A DNA stretch of 56,889 nt from CAYONP01 sp964405335 (GTDB lineage Bacteria > Armatimonadota > UBA10988): assembly GCA_964405335.1 (NCBI GenBank), contig CAYONP010000030.1, positions 1 to 56,889 on the forward strand. Reading direction: 5' to 3'. The translations under genes were made by a program, and so were the position numbers. Within the stretch, counting starts at the first letter, position 1; each line of letters opens with the position of its first letter. Under the pieces are notes generated by a model that ran no database searches, was not told the DNA's origin, and saw only the letters and a list, made by a program, of their open reading frames with translations. Shown here one piece after another: positions 18,236-27,037 of this stretch.

Positions 18236-19369
18236 TTGGCTGACGAAGACAAGGAGCCGACTGCGCCGTCAGACGCTCAGGACTCAGTTGAGGATGAGCC
18301 CGAGGACGAGTTGACTACGCCGTATCGCTACTCCATCACGGCGTACGGCGCAGACTATCCGGTCGACGGATTGGTTAAGCGTTTGGTGGCCAACGACATC
18401 GTTATCCCCACGTTTGACCCAGAGCCACCAGAGACCGCGGATGTCGCAGGCTTCCAACGAGACTTTGTCTGGACGAAGTTCCAGTGTGATCGGTTTGTGG
18501 AGTCACTGCTCCTCGGGTTGCCCGTGCCAGGCATCTTTCTCGTGAAACAGGCTGACCAGAAACTGCTCGTGTTGGACGGTCAGCAGCGCTTACGCACGCT
18601 GGCGTGCTTCTACGACGGCCTCTTGCGCGGTAAGGAGTTCCGGCTTGAGAACTCCCAGGTAGAGTACAAAGGTCGGACATATAAGGACCTTACCGTGGAA
18701 GACCGTCGTCGCCTTGACGACAGCCTAATCCACGCGACCATCGTCCGCCAGGACGAGCCCAGTGACGACCAGAGCAGCATCTACCTCGTTTTCGAGCGCC
18801 TCAACACCGGCGGAACTACTCTCCAGCCCCAGGAGATACGTGTAGCTCTCTATCGCGGGCCGTTCATTCGGCTTCTACGTGAGCTCAATGAAGACCCTCG
18901 ATGGCGGGCACTATACGGCCTGCGTTCCAGCAAACTTAAGGACCAAGAGCTAATTCTTCGCTTTTTTGCCCTTCGCTTCTGGCGTGAGAACTATAGCAGG
19001 CCAATGAAGGATTTCCTGAATCGATATACCGAGCAGAACCGCGATCTCAAGCTTCATGATGCGCACCAGTTGCGCTCTGCGTTTGAGAGCACCGTCGATG
19101 TTGTTCAGAAGGCACTGGGCAAGCCAGCATTCCGGCGCCCGAAAGCCACAGCTCTGAATGCCGCAGTACTAGATGCCGTCATGGTTGGCGTTTCCACGCG
19201 CATTGGGTCGGGCGGTCCTATCACCGACGAGGATGCCCTCAACACGGCGCACGGCATCCTCACCAATAGCAGTGAATTCCTCGAGTACACCGAAAAGGCA
19301 ACAGCTGATCCAGACTACGTTAGGAAGAGGATCGATTTGGCCGTTGATGCAATGGCAGGTGTCGCCTGA
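18236..19369 (+). CDS. DUF262 (GmrSD N-like, ParB/Srx fold) protein
   Basis: This encodes 377 residues from a TTG at 18236 placed eight bases after GGAG; the frame is open upstream to 18158 but that extension looks non-conserved. The DUF262 signature is clear: FQRDFVW, FVESLLLGLPVPGIFL, the nucleotide-binding DGQQR (Asp114-Arg118) and FERLNTGGTTLQPQEIR. DUF262 is the N-terminal half of the GmrSD type IV restriction enzyme and of BrxU, and is linked to nucleotide-dependent anti-phage action. The usual C-terminal HNH nuclease (DUF1524) is absent. The HEPN gene starts 6 bases downstream and may supply the effector. More A/T in third codon positions than in neighbours suggests horizontal transfer. 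Confidence 0.88.
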   Translation: MADEDKEPTAPSDAQDSVEDEPEDELTTPYRYSITAYGADYPVDGLVKRLVANDIVIPTFDPEPPETADVAGFQRDFVWTKFQCDRFVESLLLGLPVPGIFLVKQADQKLLVLDGQQRLRTLACFYDGLLRGKEFRLENSQVEYKGRTYKDLTVEDRRRLDDSLIHATIVRQDEPSDDQSSIYLVFERLNTGGTTLQPQEIRVALYRGPFIRLLRELNEDPRWRALYGLRSSKLKDQELILRFFALRFWRENYSRPMKDFLNRYTEQNRDLKLHDAHQLRSAFESTVDVVQKALGKPAFRRPKATALNAAVLDAVMVGVSTRIGSGGPITDEDALNTAHGILTNSSEFLEYTEKATADPDYVRKRIDLAVDAMAGVA

Positions 19370-19375
19370 CGGGCC

Positions 19376-19843
19376 ATGTCCAGCAATCATCCAGTGACAT
19401 CACTGAAGCAGAAGCTGGACGACACCTTTAGGCGGATTGATGACATCCCACCGGAGTGCGTCGAGGCCCGATCCGACTTCGCGCGGTATCTGTGCGTGTT
19501 GGTATCTGGGTTCGTTGAGAAGGCCACAGAGGCGGCAGCAGTAGCGTATTGCAGTCGCGGCTATCCTGTGCCGGTTGCACGTTATGCGGCACGTCAGCTC
19601 GCCAGGATTCAGAACCTCAACAGTGAGCGCCTGGCTCAAGTAGTCGGCTCGTTCGACCAGACTTGGCGCGATGACCTGGTAGCATTCATGGAGGGACCTC
19701 GGAAAGACGCACTTGACAGTGTGATTGCTCTACGCAACCAAATCGCCCATGGGCAATCGGTCACAGTCACCTATAGCAGGATTCAGAGCTACTATGTGTT
19801 AGTTAAGGAAGTAGTGGCTTATATCGTGGAGTTGCTTGTCTAG
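19376..19843 (+). CDS. HEPN-domain protein (RiboL-PSP/MAE_28990-like), putative RNase toxin
   Basis: This encodes 155 residues starting 6 bases after the DUF262 stop. The protein is all-helical and carries the HEPN signature RNxxxH in LRNQIAHG (Arg120, Asn121, His125) near its C-terminal helix. HEPN proteins with this motif are typically metal-independent RNases in toxin-antitoxin, abortive-infection and CRISPR systems. The tight coupling to a DUF262 gene suggests a two-component module in which DUF262 senses or controls and HEPN cuts RNA; this is inference. The stop sits on a truncated ATPase remnant in the opposite orientation. Confidence 0.8.
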   Translation: MSSNHPVTSLKQKLDDTFRRIDDIPPECVEARSDFARYLCVLVSGFVEKATEAAAVAYCSRGYPVPVARYAARQLARIQNLNSERLAQVVGSFDQTWRDDLVAFMEGPRKDALDSVIALRNQIAHGQSVTVTYSRIQSYYVLVKEVVAYIVELLV

Positions 19844-19974
19844 CGCGACGCACTGGTGGGCAGGTTCGACTTGCCGCTCGCGTTCGGGCCGACGACAAAC
19901 ACGCGCCGCTGTAGCGCCACGTCGACATGGCTGAAGTTGCGCCAGTTCTCGAGCGCCAAGCGGGTGAAGCTCAT
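19840..19974 (-). pseudogene. Truncated N-terminus of an SMC/RecF-like AAA ATPase
   Basis: Reading leftward from the ATG at 19974 gives 44 codons: MSFTRLALENWRNF, then VFVVGPNASGKSN, a Walker A of the AAA_15/OLD/RecF-like class, then a stop at 19842. Intact members are ten times longer. The truncation point coincides with the 3' end of the HEPN gene, as if the DUF262-HEPN module replaced the rest of the gene. OLD-type ATPases are themselves common in defence loci. Confidence 0.75.
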
Positions 19975-20116
19975 GGGCCGACTTTCGCCTCGCACCGCCC
20001 GTGCCCTCCGCCCGCGGCGGTGAGGGTCAGCAGCAACACGGGCGGCCAGGACATCGCTGTCTCCGGCCGCCCGGTTAGCCCACGAGCGCGACAGCCCTGC
20101 CGGCGCGGTGATCAGC
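19972..20116. repeat. Dispersed repeat, copy 1 (second copy 33646-33790)
   Basis: The 88 bp at 20029-20116 match 33703-33790 with a single mismatch (GGCCGC versus GACCGC). Similarity continues more weakly to 19972. This copy ends exactly where the multihaem remnant begins, while the other ends over the stop of a stalk-domain gene. On the minus strand it reads a short signal-like peptide (MSWPPVLLL). Confidence 0.8.
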
Positions 20117-20117
20117 C

Positions 20118-20342
20118 TGCCACTCCGAGGCGTTCCGCGCCACGGGTTTCATCGCGCCACCCGACCTGCCGCAGCGCGGGATTGAGTGCGTCACCTGCCA
20201 TGCCGGGGCGCGGCGGCATCTCGAAGAACCGCGGGCGGGGACCATCGAGCGCGGTGGGCTCGGCGACTGTGTACGGTGCCACAACGAGGTGCACGACCCG
20301 GCCTGGAAGGCGGACGAGCGGTGGGCTGTGGTCCGTCATTGA
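20118..20342 (+). pseudogene. C-terminal remnant of a multihaem cytochrome c
   Basis: Seventy-four codons begin with the CH of a haem motif and contain two complete CxxCH sites (CVTCH, CVRCH), then WAVVRH and a stop at 20340-20342. The end of the peptide matches the C-terminus of c554-like cytochromes fused to metallophosphoesterases, the family of the broken gene at 1-833. The codon where the first haem cysteine is expected is TGA (20109-20111), inside the dispersed repeat. It has no start and is clearly a fragment. Confidence 0.75.
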
Positions 20343-20525
20343 GCGGCCTGGTGGTGCTGCTCGCGGCGGTGGCCGCGCCAGCGGCGCTGTGGGACGCCGG
20401 CGGTGCTGTGCCATACGTGTTCGACCGACCGGCCGGGGACTGGTCGGCGTTCGACGAGCTGCACCTCGAGCTGGGCCGTGACCGGCCGGCATGCCCGAGG
20501 CAACCGGCCGGTGCGCCTGGGCGCC
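20339..20525 (+). pseudogene. Truncated N-terminus of a secreted protein
   Basis: A TTG overlaps the stop of the cytochrome fragment (TTGA) and begins a signal-peptide-like sequence, LSGLVVLLAAVAAPAALWDAG. About 40 coding-like residues with VFDRPAGDWSAFDELHLEL follow. The frame then loses coding character and runs antisense into the large AAA-WD40 gene. It looks like the start of a beta-sandwich glycan-active protein that has lost the rest. Confidence 0.5.
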
Positions 20526-20531
20526 TGAGCG

Positions 20532-23500
20532 CTACCGCTCCCGGACAGCGTTCAGAAGCTCCTCCGTTTCCATCCAAGTCGCCCACGTGAACTTGTCCGG
20601 CGGCAGAGCCGCGAGAATGCCTCGGGCCCGCCGCTCGCAGGTCTGTGCCAGTGCCGGCTGGCCCTCGCGCCTGGCGGCGAGCGCGAGGAGCAGCAGCGCG
20701 CGGGCCGTGGGCAGGTCCATCGGCAGGTCACCATCTGCAGCCTCGCCGAGCAGCGTCTGCAGCCGGGACATGGCTCGAGGGGCCTGACCGGCGGCGAGCT
20801 CGAGACACGGCAGGACCAGTTTCGCCGATCGGTCTGAGGGGAAGGTCGCTTCGAGCTCTTCGGCCTCATGGTATCGCGCGGCGGCAGCTTCGGGCGTGAC
20901 CACTGCGATGTACGCGGCGAGCGTGTCGACAAAGCGCACGTCATCCGGCTCTACCGCAGGTGTTTCGTAGTACCGTCGGTAGGCCTCGGGCGACTGCCTT
21001 CGCCCGGCCAGCGGCAGCAGGCCAGGCGCATCGAGGGTCAGTCGCAGCGCCGGGTCTCTGATCACCAGTGCGTACTCGCGCAGTGCCGCGCCGAACTCGT
21101 CGTACTGCTGCGAGAGCAGAGCCTGGATAGCCCGGGAGCGAAGCCAGTGCTCATTGCCTGGAGCCGTCGCGCCGAGAGCCTCGAGGTGCGTGGCGGCCGC
21201 CGCAGGCCGCTCGTATTCGAGCGCCTGGGCCTGAGTGGCGTGCCAGCCCAGGACCTGCTGCGGGCTGACCGAGAACTGCTCCGAATAGCGTTGACGCAGC
21301 TCCTGCCAGCGCCGGGCCATGGTGCCTCCGTCGAGAGGCTCGAGCAGCCGGATACCGGCGCGAGGATAGTGGACCATGGCACGCCCGGAGAGCAGCTCGG
21401 CAAGCGCCTGCCAGTCCGCGAGCGACCGATGGTCGGTGGGGAAGCGCCAGATGCGCAGGGCGCCGTCGCTGCACAACGTCGCAACGCGGGTCCCGTCGGG
21501 GCTCCACTCGACGTCGTACATCAGACTTGGGTGGGCGTATGAGACCGGCAGCCGATCTCCCGTGACGGTGTCCCAGAACTGAAGCTGATAGTCGTGAGTG
21601 ACCGTAGCCAGCCATCTGCCATCGGGGCTGAAGTCGCCGTTCAGCACCCACAGATCATGTCTCATTGGCGGGGCCATGAGCTCGCCCGTCCTGGCATTCC
21701 AGAGACGGGCGGTGCGGTCCTGGCTGAACGTCGCGAACCGCTGGCTTGTGCGGTCGAACAGGCCGCGCTGGAGGCCGGCCTCGTGCCCACGAAAGTGGTT
21801 GCGAAGCGCGCCGGTTCGGGCGTCCCACAGGCCGATCCAGCCGTCGGACGTGTAGTCAAAGAAGGCCCTGCCATCCGGGCTCATGACCACCATCTGGACC
21901 CGCTCCAGCTCATCCGCCGGGCGGCCGTTCGGCGGTTCGGCCAGCTGCGTGCGGCCGGTCTCGAGCTCATAGATGGTGTATCGACTTGCATCGCCGACGA
22001 CGGCATACCGGCCGTCGGCACTGACCGCTCCTTCGATCCGGTCACCTGACAGGCCCTTGCCGCAGACCGTTGGGCGGGTCATGGCCGCCAGGTCCCAGCG
22101 GTGGGCGAGGCCGGCCGCGTTCCGGGTCACAAGCTGCTTGCCGTCGTCCGCGAAACCGAGCTCTCGGACCCCGGAGTGGCCGCGATTCGGCAGGTCCGCA
22201 AGCCACCGGTTCGTCGTGCCGACGGACCAGAGGGAGACGACATAGTCAGGGTGCATCGCCCCCTTGTCGTCGGGCTGGTAGCGCTGGTGCTCGACGGCCA
22301 GCAGCGAGCCGTCCCGGCTCAGCGCGACGGCGTCCGGCCTCGAGCCGCAGGCCATCGGCTGGCCGATCAGGTCACCCGTGAGACCGTCCCAGACCGCGCT
22401 CGTGTTGTCCCAGGCGCAGGTCGCGACGCGGCTGCCGTCAGCGCTCCACGACAGCGACGGCGAGTAGAAGCCCTTGGAGTGCCAGCGCTCCACCGGCGAC
22501 GTCGGGGTCCGCGCGGTGGCCTGATCGTAGAGCCGAAGCGTACCGTCGATCGCCGCGGTCACGAGGCGGCGACCATCACCGGCGAACGCCACCCCGGTCA
22601 CCGAACCACCGTGGTTCAGCGCCGGGAGTGCCTGCTCCCAGTCCACAGTCGACCAGACGCGCGCCGTGCGGTCCTCGCTGGCGGTGATCAACTGAGTACC
22701 GTCGGGGCTCAAGCAGAGCGAGTTGAGGCCGAAACTGCTCGGCTGGACAGCGCGCTGGAGCAGACCCTCGGGCACCTTCCAGACGCGCAACTGACCGTCC
22801 ATGCTGACGCTTACCAGTTGGCCGTCGTCGGCGGTGAAGCCGAGGTCGTTGGCCGGTGAGAAGGGCTCGTGGGGCATGGGCATGCCGACCGGCGTCAGCG
22901 TCTCGACGTTCCACAGTTGGACGAACATGCCACCCGGTCGGTTGACGCTGACGGCCATCAGTTTGCCGCTGTGACTGAAGGTCGACCGGTGGACCGGCGC
23001 ACCCACCTTGAGGACGGCCAGCCGTTCTCCCCCCGCCGACCAGAGCATGACCTCACCGGTAGCCGAACAGGTGGCGATCATCCGCCGGTCGGGGCTAACG
23101 GCCAGCACCCGGACGCCGCCGACCTCCTGGTCGAAGGTGCCGCGGGCGAACTCACGTCCATTCGGCAGTTGCAGGAACCGGACCTCACCTCGGCGGGTGG
23201 CGGCCACCAGGGTCTGGTCGGCGACGGCTCTGACGTCGATGATCGGCGTTGCTGGGAGCAGCTCCTTCACCGACCCGCCGTGCCGACCCAGGGCCCAGAG
23301 CATCAGCGCGCCGGTCTCGCCGGCCCGGTCGCCGGTGCCGATCGCCAGCGCGCGGCCATCAACAGCGAACGTCAGTGAGGTAACCGCCTGGCGTAGTTGG
23401 ACAGACCGGGCCGGCGCGTCCGGCGCGCCCAAGTCGGCGAGCAGGACGGCTCCGTCGCGGTACCCCGCCGCCCAGTAGCGGCCACCGGGAGCCAGCGCTG

Positions 23501-24947
23501 CACAGGTGGCGAGCGAGTCATGGTGCCACAGACCAATGAGGCGAGGCATCGCGTCGGCGAGCGCGCGAAGGCGGGCCTGGTGGATTGGCACGCGGTGTGG
23601 CTCCCTCGCTTGGAGTGCCAGTCCCTCGCAGCTATAGACCATGGCGCCGCCGAGGTCACCGGTGCCAGCACACTCCTCGGCCTTTTGCGCTAGCAGGGCG
23701 GCAAGGCGCTGGTCGGCCTGGCGACGCTCACGCACTGCCATCGAGAGTGAGGCGGCGAGCACCATCACGACGGGCACGGCCACCGACAGGACTCGCAGCA
23801 ACCCGTGTCGGAAGGCGCGCCTCTGGCGCAGCAGTTCTGCCGGACTGAGGTTCTCGGCCACCCAGCGGAGGTCGAACACACGGTGGTAGATCCGGTTGCG
23901 CACCTGGTGGCATCCGTCGCGCACGCGGGTCAAGCCCGAGAGCCGTAGCAGATTGCATCGTGGATCGGCAGGATCGTCGCTGACTCGGCGCCCGCGATGG
24001 ATCAGGCGGTAGAGCTCTAGAGTGCCGGCCGCATCGCCGCTCAGCCGCAGAATGCGGTCGCGCACAAAGGTCAGGTTGCTGTCTGTCTCACGCGCCCGCC
24101 GGGAGAGCAGCAATTCGTCGACGATGCGATCCAACTCGGCCGTCGCGGTGACGGGGCCGTCGGTGACCATCGCGCGGCACAGCCGCTGGGTCAGGTAGGG
24201 GTGGCCGCCAGTCCAGTAGAGGATGCGGTTCAGCAAGGCGTTGGCCGGGGCAGGGGACGGCGAGATCCCGACCGCCAACTGCATGGCCTCGGTCGCGGTG
24301 AAGTCGTTCAGCTCGATCCGATGGCCGATGTTGAACGGCGTCGTGCGCGAATCGGCGATCAGGTCCGACGGCGTCGATACACCGATGAGGCAGAAGGTCA
24401 GCCGCCGCATCACCGGATCCAGTGGCCGGCGGTTGTAGCACTCCCGGATGCCGGCGAACAACTCATCCGCCTGGAAAGGCAGTCTGGCCACGGCATCGAC
24501 CTCGTCGATGAAGATGACCACCTCGCCATCCAGCTGCTGCATGACGACTTGCCGCACGGCGGCGATGCAACGTTGTAGCGGTCCGAGGTGTTGGTGCTCC
24601 GCCCAGTACTCCTCGCATTCGGGCTCGAAACCGAGTTGCTCACTCAGGCGCACCACAAGGCCCTCGTACCATTGCTCGGGCGTGACGTGCGAGCCGATGG
24701 CGGAAACGTCGAGCACTGCCACTGCGACGCCGTGCTCGCGGAGTTTCGCCGCGGTCCGGACCATGAGCGACGACTTGCCCATCTGTCTGGCCGTCAGGAT
24801 GTAGCAGTAGTCGCCCTGCGACAGACGAGCGAGGAGTTCGGCATCGGCCGCGCGCTCGACGTACGACGGTGCATCCGCTGGCAGCGTGCCACCGGCGACG
24901 AAGTAGCCCTGTGGGCTCTCACTGCGCGGCGCTCGGTTCCCGGTCAT
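20532..24947 (-). CDS. AAA-like ATPase (AAA_35) with membrane helix and double WD40 propeller
   Basis: This encodes 1471 residues from the ATG at 24947, eight bases after the upstream stop. Residues about 15-340 form an AAA_35-type NTPase with Walker A TARQMGKSS (Lys58) and Walker B VIFIDEVD. A single transmembrane helix follows at about 390-412 (VLSVAVPVVMVLAASLSMAV). Then come about 15 WD40-like repeats (about 470-1170; for example SPDGTQLITASEDRTARVW), enough for two seven-bladed propellers, and a helical TPR-like tail. The ATPase is predicted on one side of the membrane and the propellers on the other. Its ATPase is paralogous to that of the cyclase-TIR protein (shared YVER and ARQMGK). 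It is likely a STAND-like sensor/switch working with its partner; the ligand is unknown. Confidence 0.82.
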   Translation of the reverse strand: MTGNRAPRSESPQGYFVAGGTLPADAPSYVERAADAELLARLSQGDYCYILTARQMGKSSLMVRTAAKLREHGVAVAVLDVSAIGSHVTPEQWYEGLVVRLSEQLGFEPECEEYWAEHQHLGPLQRCIAAVRQVVMQQLDGEVVIFIDEVDAVARLPFQADELFAGIRECYNRRPLDPVMRRLTFCLIGVSTPSDLIADSRTTPFNIGHRIELNDFTATEAMQLAVGISPSPAPANALLNRILYWTGGHPYLTQRLCRAMVTDGPVTATAELDRIVDELLLSRRARETDSNLTFVRDRILRLSGDAAGTLELYRLIHRGRRVSDDPADPRCNLLRLSGLTRVRDGCHQVRNRIYHRVFDLRWVAENLSPAELLRQRRAFRHGLLRVLSVAVPVVMVLAASLSMAVRERRQADQRLAALLAQKAEECAGTGDLGGAMVYSCEGLALQAREPHRVPIHQARLRALADAMPRLIGLWHHDSLATCAALAPGGRYWAAGYRDGAVLLADLGAPDAPARSVQLRQAVTSLTFAVDGRALAIGTGDRAGETGALMLWALGRHGGSVKELLPATPIIDVRAVADQTLVAATRRGEVRFLQLPNGREFARGTFDQEVGGVRVLAVSPDRRMIATCSATGEVMLWSAGGERLAVLKVGAPVHRSTFSHSGKLMAVSVNRPGGMFVQLWNVETLTPVGMPMPHEPFSPANDLGFTADDGQLVSVSMDGQLRVWKVPEGLLQRAVQPSSFGLNSLCLSPDGTQLITASEDRTARVWSTVDWEQALPALNHGGSVTGVAFAGDGRRLVTAAIDGTLRLYDQATARTPTSPVERWHSKGFYSPSLSWSADGSRVATCAWDNTSAVWDGLTGDLIGQPMACGSRPDAVALSRDGSLLAVEHQRYQPDDKGAMHPDYVVSLWSVGTTNRWLADLPNRGHSGVRELGFADDGKQLVTRNAAGLAHRWDLAAMTRPTVCGKGLSGDRIEGAVSADGRYAVVGDASRYTIYELETGRTQLAEPPNGRPADELERVQMVVMSPDGRAFFDYTSDGWIGLWDARTGALRNHFRGHEAGLQRGLFDRTSQRFATFSQDRTARLWNARTGELMAPPMRHDLWVLNGDFSPDGRWLATVTHDYQLQFWDTVTGDRLPVSYAHPSLMYDVEWSPDGTRVATLCSDGALRIWRFPTDHRSLADWQALAELLSGRAMVHYPRAGIRLLEPLDGGTMARRWQELRQRYSEQFSVSPQQVLGWHATQAQALEYERPAAAATHLEALGATAPGNEHWLRSRAIQALLSQQYDEFGAALREYALVIRDPALRLTLDAPGLLPLAGRRQSPEAYRRYYETPAVEPDDVRFVDTLAAYIAVVTPEAAAARYHEAEELEATFPSDRSAKLVLPCLELAAGQAPRAMSRLQTLLGEAADGDLPMDLPTARALLLLALAARREGQPALAQTCERRARGILAALPPDKFTWATWMETEELLNAVRER

Positions 24948-24955
24948 GGCCTTTC

Positions 24956-27037
24956 CTAGAGCAGGTGCTCAGACAGATACCGCTGATAGACCTGACAACG
25001 CGGTCGCATTTCGCTTGCACGGACGCCGCTCACCAGTCCGGCGGCGCGCAGTCGGTAGAAGATGGCAGGCGACGTCGCGCCACTGCCCACCAAGGCTGTC
25101 CGGACCGCTGCCGTCATTTCGTCGTCGCGGCAGAGGAGAATCAGAATCCTGCGGAGGTGGTCGCCGTACGGCCCGTCAGGCCGGGTCGCAACGGTCTCGA
25201 AGGTGGCCAGGTTCAGGCCCTGGCGGACCATCTCATGCAGGCCACGTCTGACCAGGTAAGGATGGCCTCCGACCAGATCGTAGAACCGGTCCAGCTCGCT
25301 TTCGGATCTGAGCGGAGAACCATAACGCTCATTCAAGTCGGCCACCTGCCGCACGCCAAAATCCTGCAGCTCGATTCGCGTGCCGACGTTGAAGGGTGAC
25401 TGATTGACATCCGAGATGAACAGGCTCGCCTCGGTGGCATAGGCGATCACCACGGTGAGGTTCGACCAGGGCCCGGTCGGATCGAGTGAGCGCTCGTTGT
25501 GCCATGAGCGCAAGAGGCCGAAAAACTCGCTGCCGTAGGTGCAGGTGAACAGCCGATCGACCTCGTCCAGCGCCCAGACCAACGGCCGGCCAACCGCACC
25601 GATGACCTCGCGACGAAGGTAACGCTCGAAGTTGAGATTCGGTGCGCGTCCGGGTCGCCAGGTCTGCTCGGGCGTCACCTCCAGATCGAGCTGCTCGGCG
25701 ATCAGCGTGCCGAGCGCCAGGAAGAGCGTCTGTAGGTCGATCAACTGCTCCTGATTGAGCTTCTGCAAATCGGTGATTGCGATGGCCGACCCGGCCTTTC
25801 GAGCAGCCTGGATCCCGCGTGACAGCAGCGAGGTCTTGCCCATCTGCCGGGCGCCCTTGAGCAGCACAATACTGTCACTGCGTGCCACCGCCGCAATCAG
25901 ATCGGCATCGACGTCGCGTTCGACGTAGAAAGGCGAGTGGAGCGGGACAGCGCCGCCAATGCTCTCGAGCGACTCCGGCGGCAGATGCCGCTCCGCCGCC
26001 AGCCCGCGCGGCGCCTCCGGCTCGACTGGATTGCGCAGCGCCGCGACGAGGCACTCAACCAGCGCGGGATTGTCGCCGGGAGCCGACCACAGGTGGAACT
26101 GCAGCGGATCCAGGATTGACGCGATCGGTTCCGGCAACGGCTCTGAGTAGGCCAGTCGGACCGGCAGGATCCGCGGCTTGCCCGTCGCCTGCCGGGCCTC
26201 ATCCGCCGTCTGGAGCTCGTAGGCGAGCATCTCGCTGCGCACCGACGCCGAGGAGAGCAGCGGGATGACCGCATCGGCGCTGCGTAGTTGGCGCTCGATC
26301 TCCTTGGCCCACTCGACTCCGATCTTCAAGTGACGATCGATGAACACACCGACGCCGCGCTTGGTGAGGGCCTGCTCGAGGAGGGCCAAGACCTGCTCGT
26401 CGGGTTGTGCCTGTCGCCGGTAGAGGAGCACCACCCGGAGTTCGAGCGGTCGACCGCCGATCTCGCCCCAGAACCGAACCACTCGCTCGGGGACGGCTGC
26501 ATTGCCCACGCGGCCATCATAATAGTTGTAGATGCGCAGGGACTCATCATGCTTGATTGTCTGCAGACCGAGATCATGCAAATGGGGCTCCCAAGTGCCG
26601 ATCTCTCGTAGCAACTCGGCATATGTACTCGAGAGGAGGATATGGCCATCATCCCCGCAGGCCATGACGCGCTGGGCAAGGTTGATCCCGGTGCCAAGCA
26701 CGTTGGCGTTCGCGTCGATGCTCACCGTGCGGGTGACCGGGCCGTGGTGAATGCCCATGCGGAGCGGCAATCGGGCCTCGGCACGTAGGGCGGAGGCCAA
26801 CTCGATGGCACAGGTGACCGGCGCCTCCGGATCGCCGAAGAAGACCAGCGCCATTCCGTCGCCCGTTGGCAGACCGATCAGCTCACCAGCCGCCTGGGCA
26901 GATGTGTACGCACGAGTAGCGCGGACGAGTTCCTGAAGGCGATAGACGGAGCGGGTCTGGTCGCTGATCGCTAGACGTGAGTAGCCCACGATGTCCATGA
27001 ACAACACATGAGCCACCTCCAGCCGCTGCGATGGCAC
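24956..27037 (-). CDS. Class III nucleotidyl cyclase-TIR-AAA fusion protein
   Basis: This encodes 693 residues from a GTG at 27037 (AGGGG eight bases upstream). Residues 5-170 form a class III cyclase domain: metal-binding Asp15 (FMDIVGYS) and Asp60 (TGDGMALVF), and transition-state Asn119/Arg123 (INLAQRVM). The base-selecting Lys and Asp of adenylyl cyclases are replaced by Leu56 and Asn112, so the nucleotide product is uncertain. Residues about 197-297 form a TIR domain (VFIDRHLKIGVEWAKEIERQ) with a candidate NADase glutamate at 269 or 274. Residues about 365-690 form an AAA_35 ATPase (Walker A GARQMGKTS, Lys401; Walker B Asp491-Glu492). There is no signal peptide. It is the first gene of a two-gene operon with the AAA-WD40 protein. 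Cyclase plus TIR recalls Pycsar-type immunity, but here both are in one chain. Confidence 0.85.
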   Translation of the reverse strand: MPSQRLEVAHVLFMDIVGYSRLAISDQTRSVYRLQELVRATRAYTSAQAAGELIGLPTGDGMALVFFGDPEAPVTCAIELASALRAEARLPLRMGIHHGPVTRTVSIDANANVLGTGINLAQRVMACGDDGHILLSSTYAELLREIGTWEPHLHDLGLQTIKHDESLRIYNYYDGRVGNAAVPERVVRFWGEIGGRPLELRVVLLYRRQAQPDEQVLALLEQALTKRGVGVFIDRHLKIGVEWAKEIERQLRSADAVIPLLSSASVRSEMLAYELQTADEARQATGKPRILPVRLAYSEPLPEPIASILDPLQFHLWSAPGDNPALVECLVAALRNPVEPEAPRGLAAERHLPPESLESIGGAVPLHSPFYVERDVDADLIAAVARSDSIVLLKGARQMGKTSLLSRGIQAARKAGSAIAITDLQKLNQEQLIDLQTLFLALGTLIAEQLDLEVTPEQTWRPGRAPNLNFERYLRREVIGAVGRPLVWALDEVDRLFTCTYGSEFFGLLRSWHNERSLDPTGPWSNLTVVIAYATEASLFISDVNQSPFNVGTRIELQDFGVRQVADLNERYGSPLRSESELDRFYDLVGGHPYLVRRGLHEMVRQGLNLATFETVATRPDGPYGDHLRRILILLCRDDEMTAAVRTALVGSGATSPAIFYRLRAAGLVSGVRASEMRPRCQVYQRYLSEHLL

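Noticed and set aside
24956..27037. Canonical Pycsar system
   Set aside because: Pycsar uses a separate cyclase and an effector with a cyclic-nucleotide-binding domain. Here cyclase, TIR and ATPase are fused and no such binding domain is seen.
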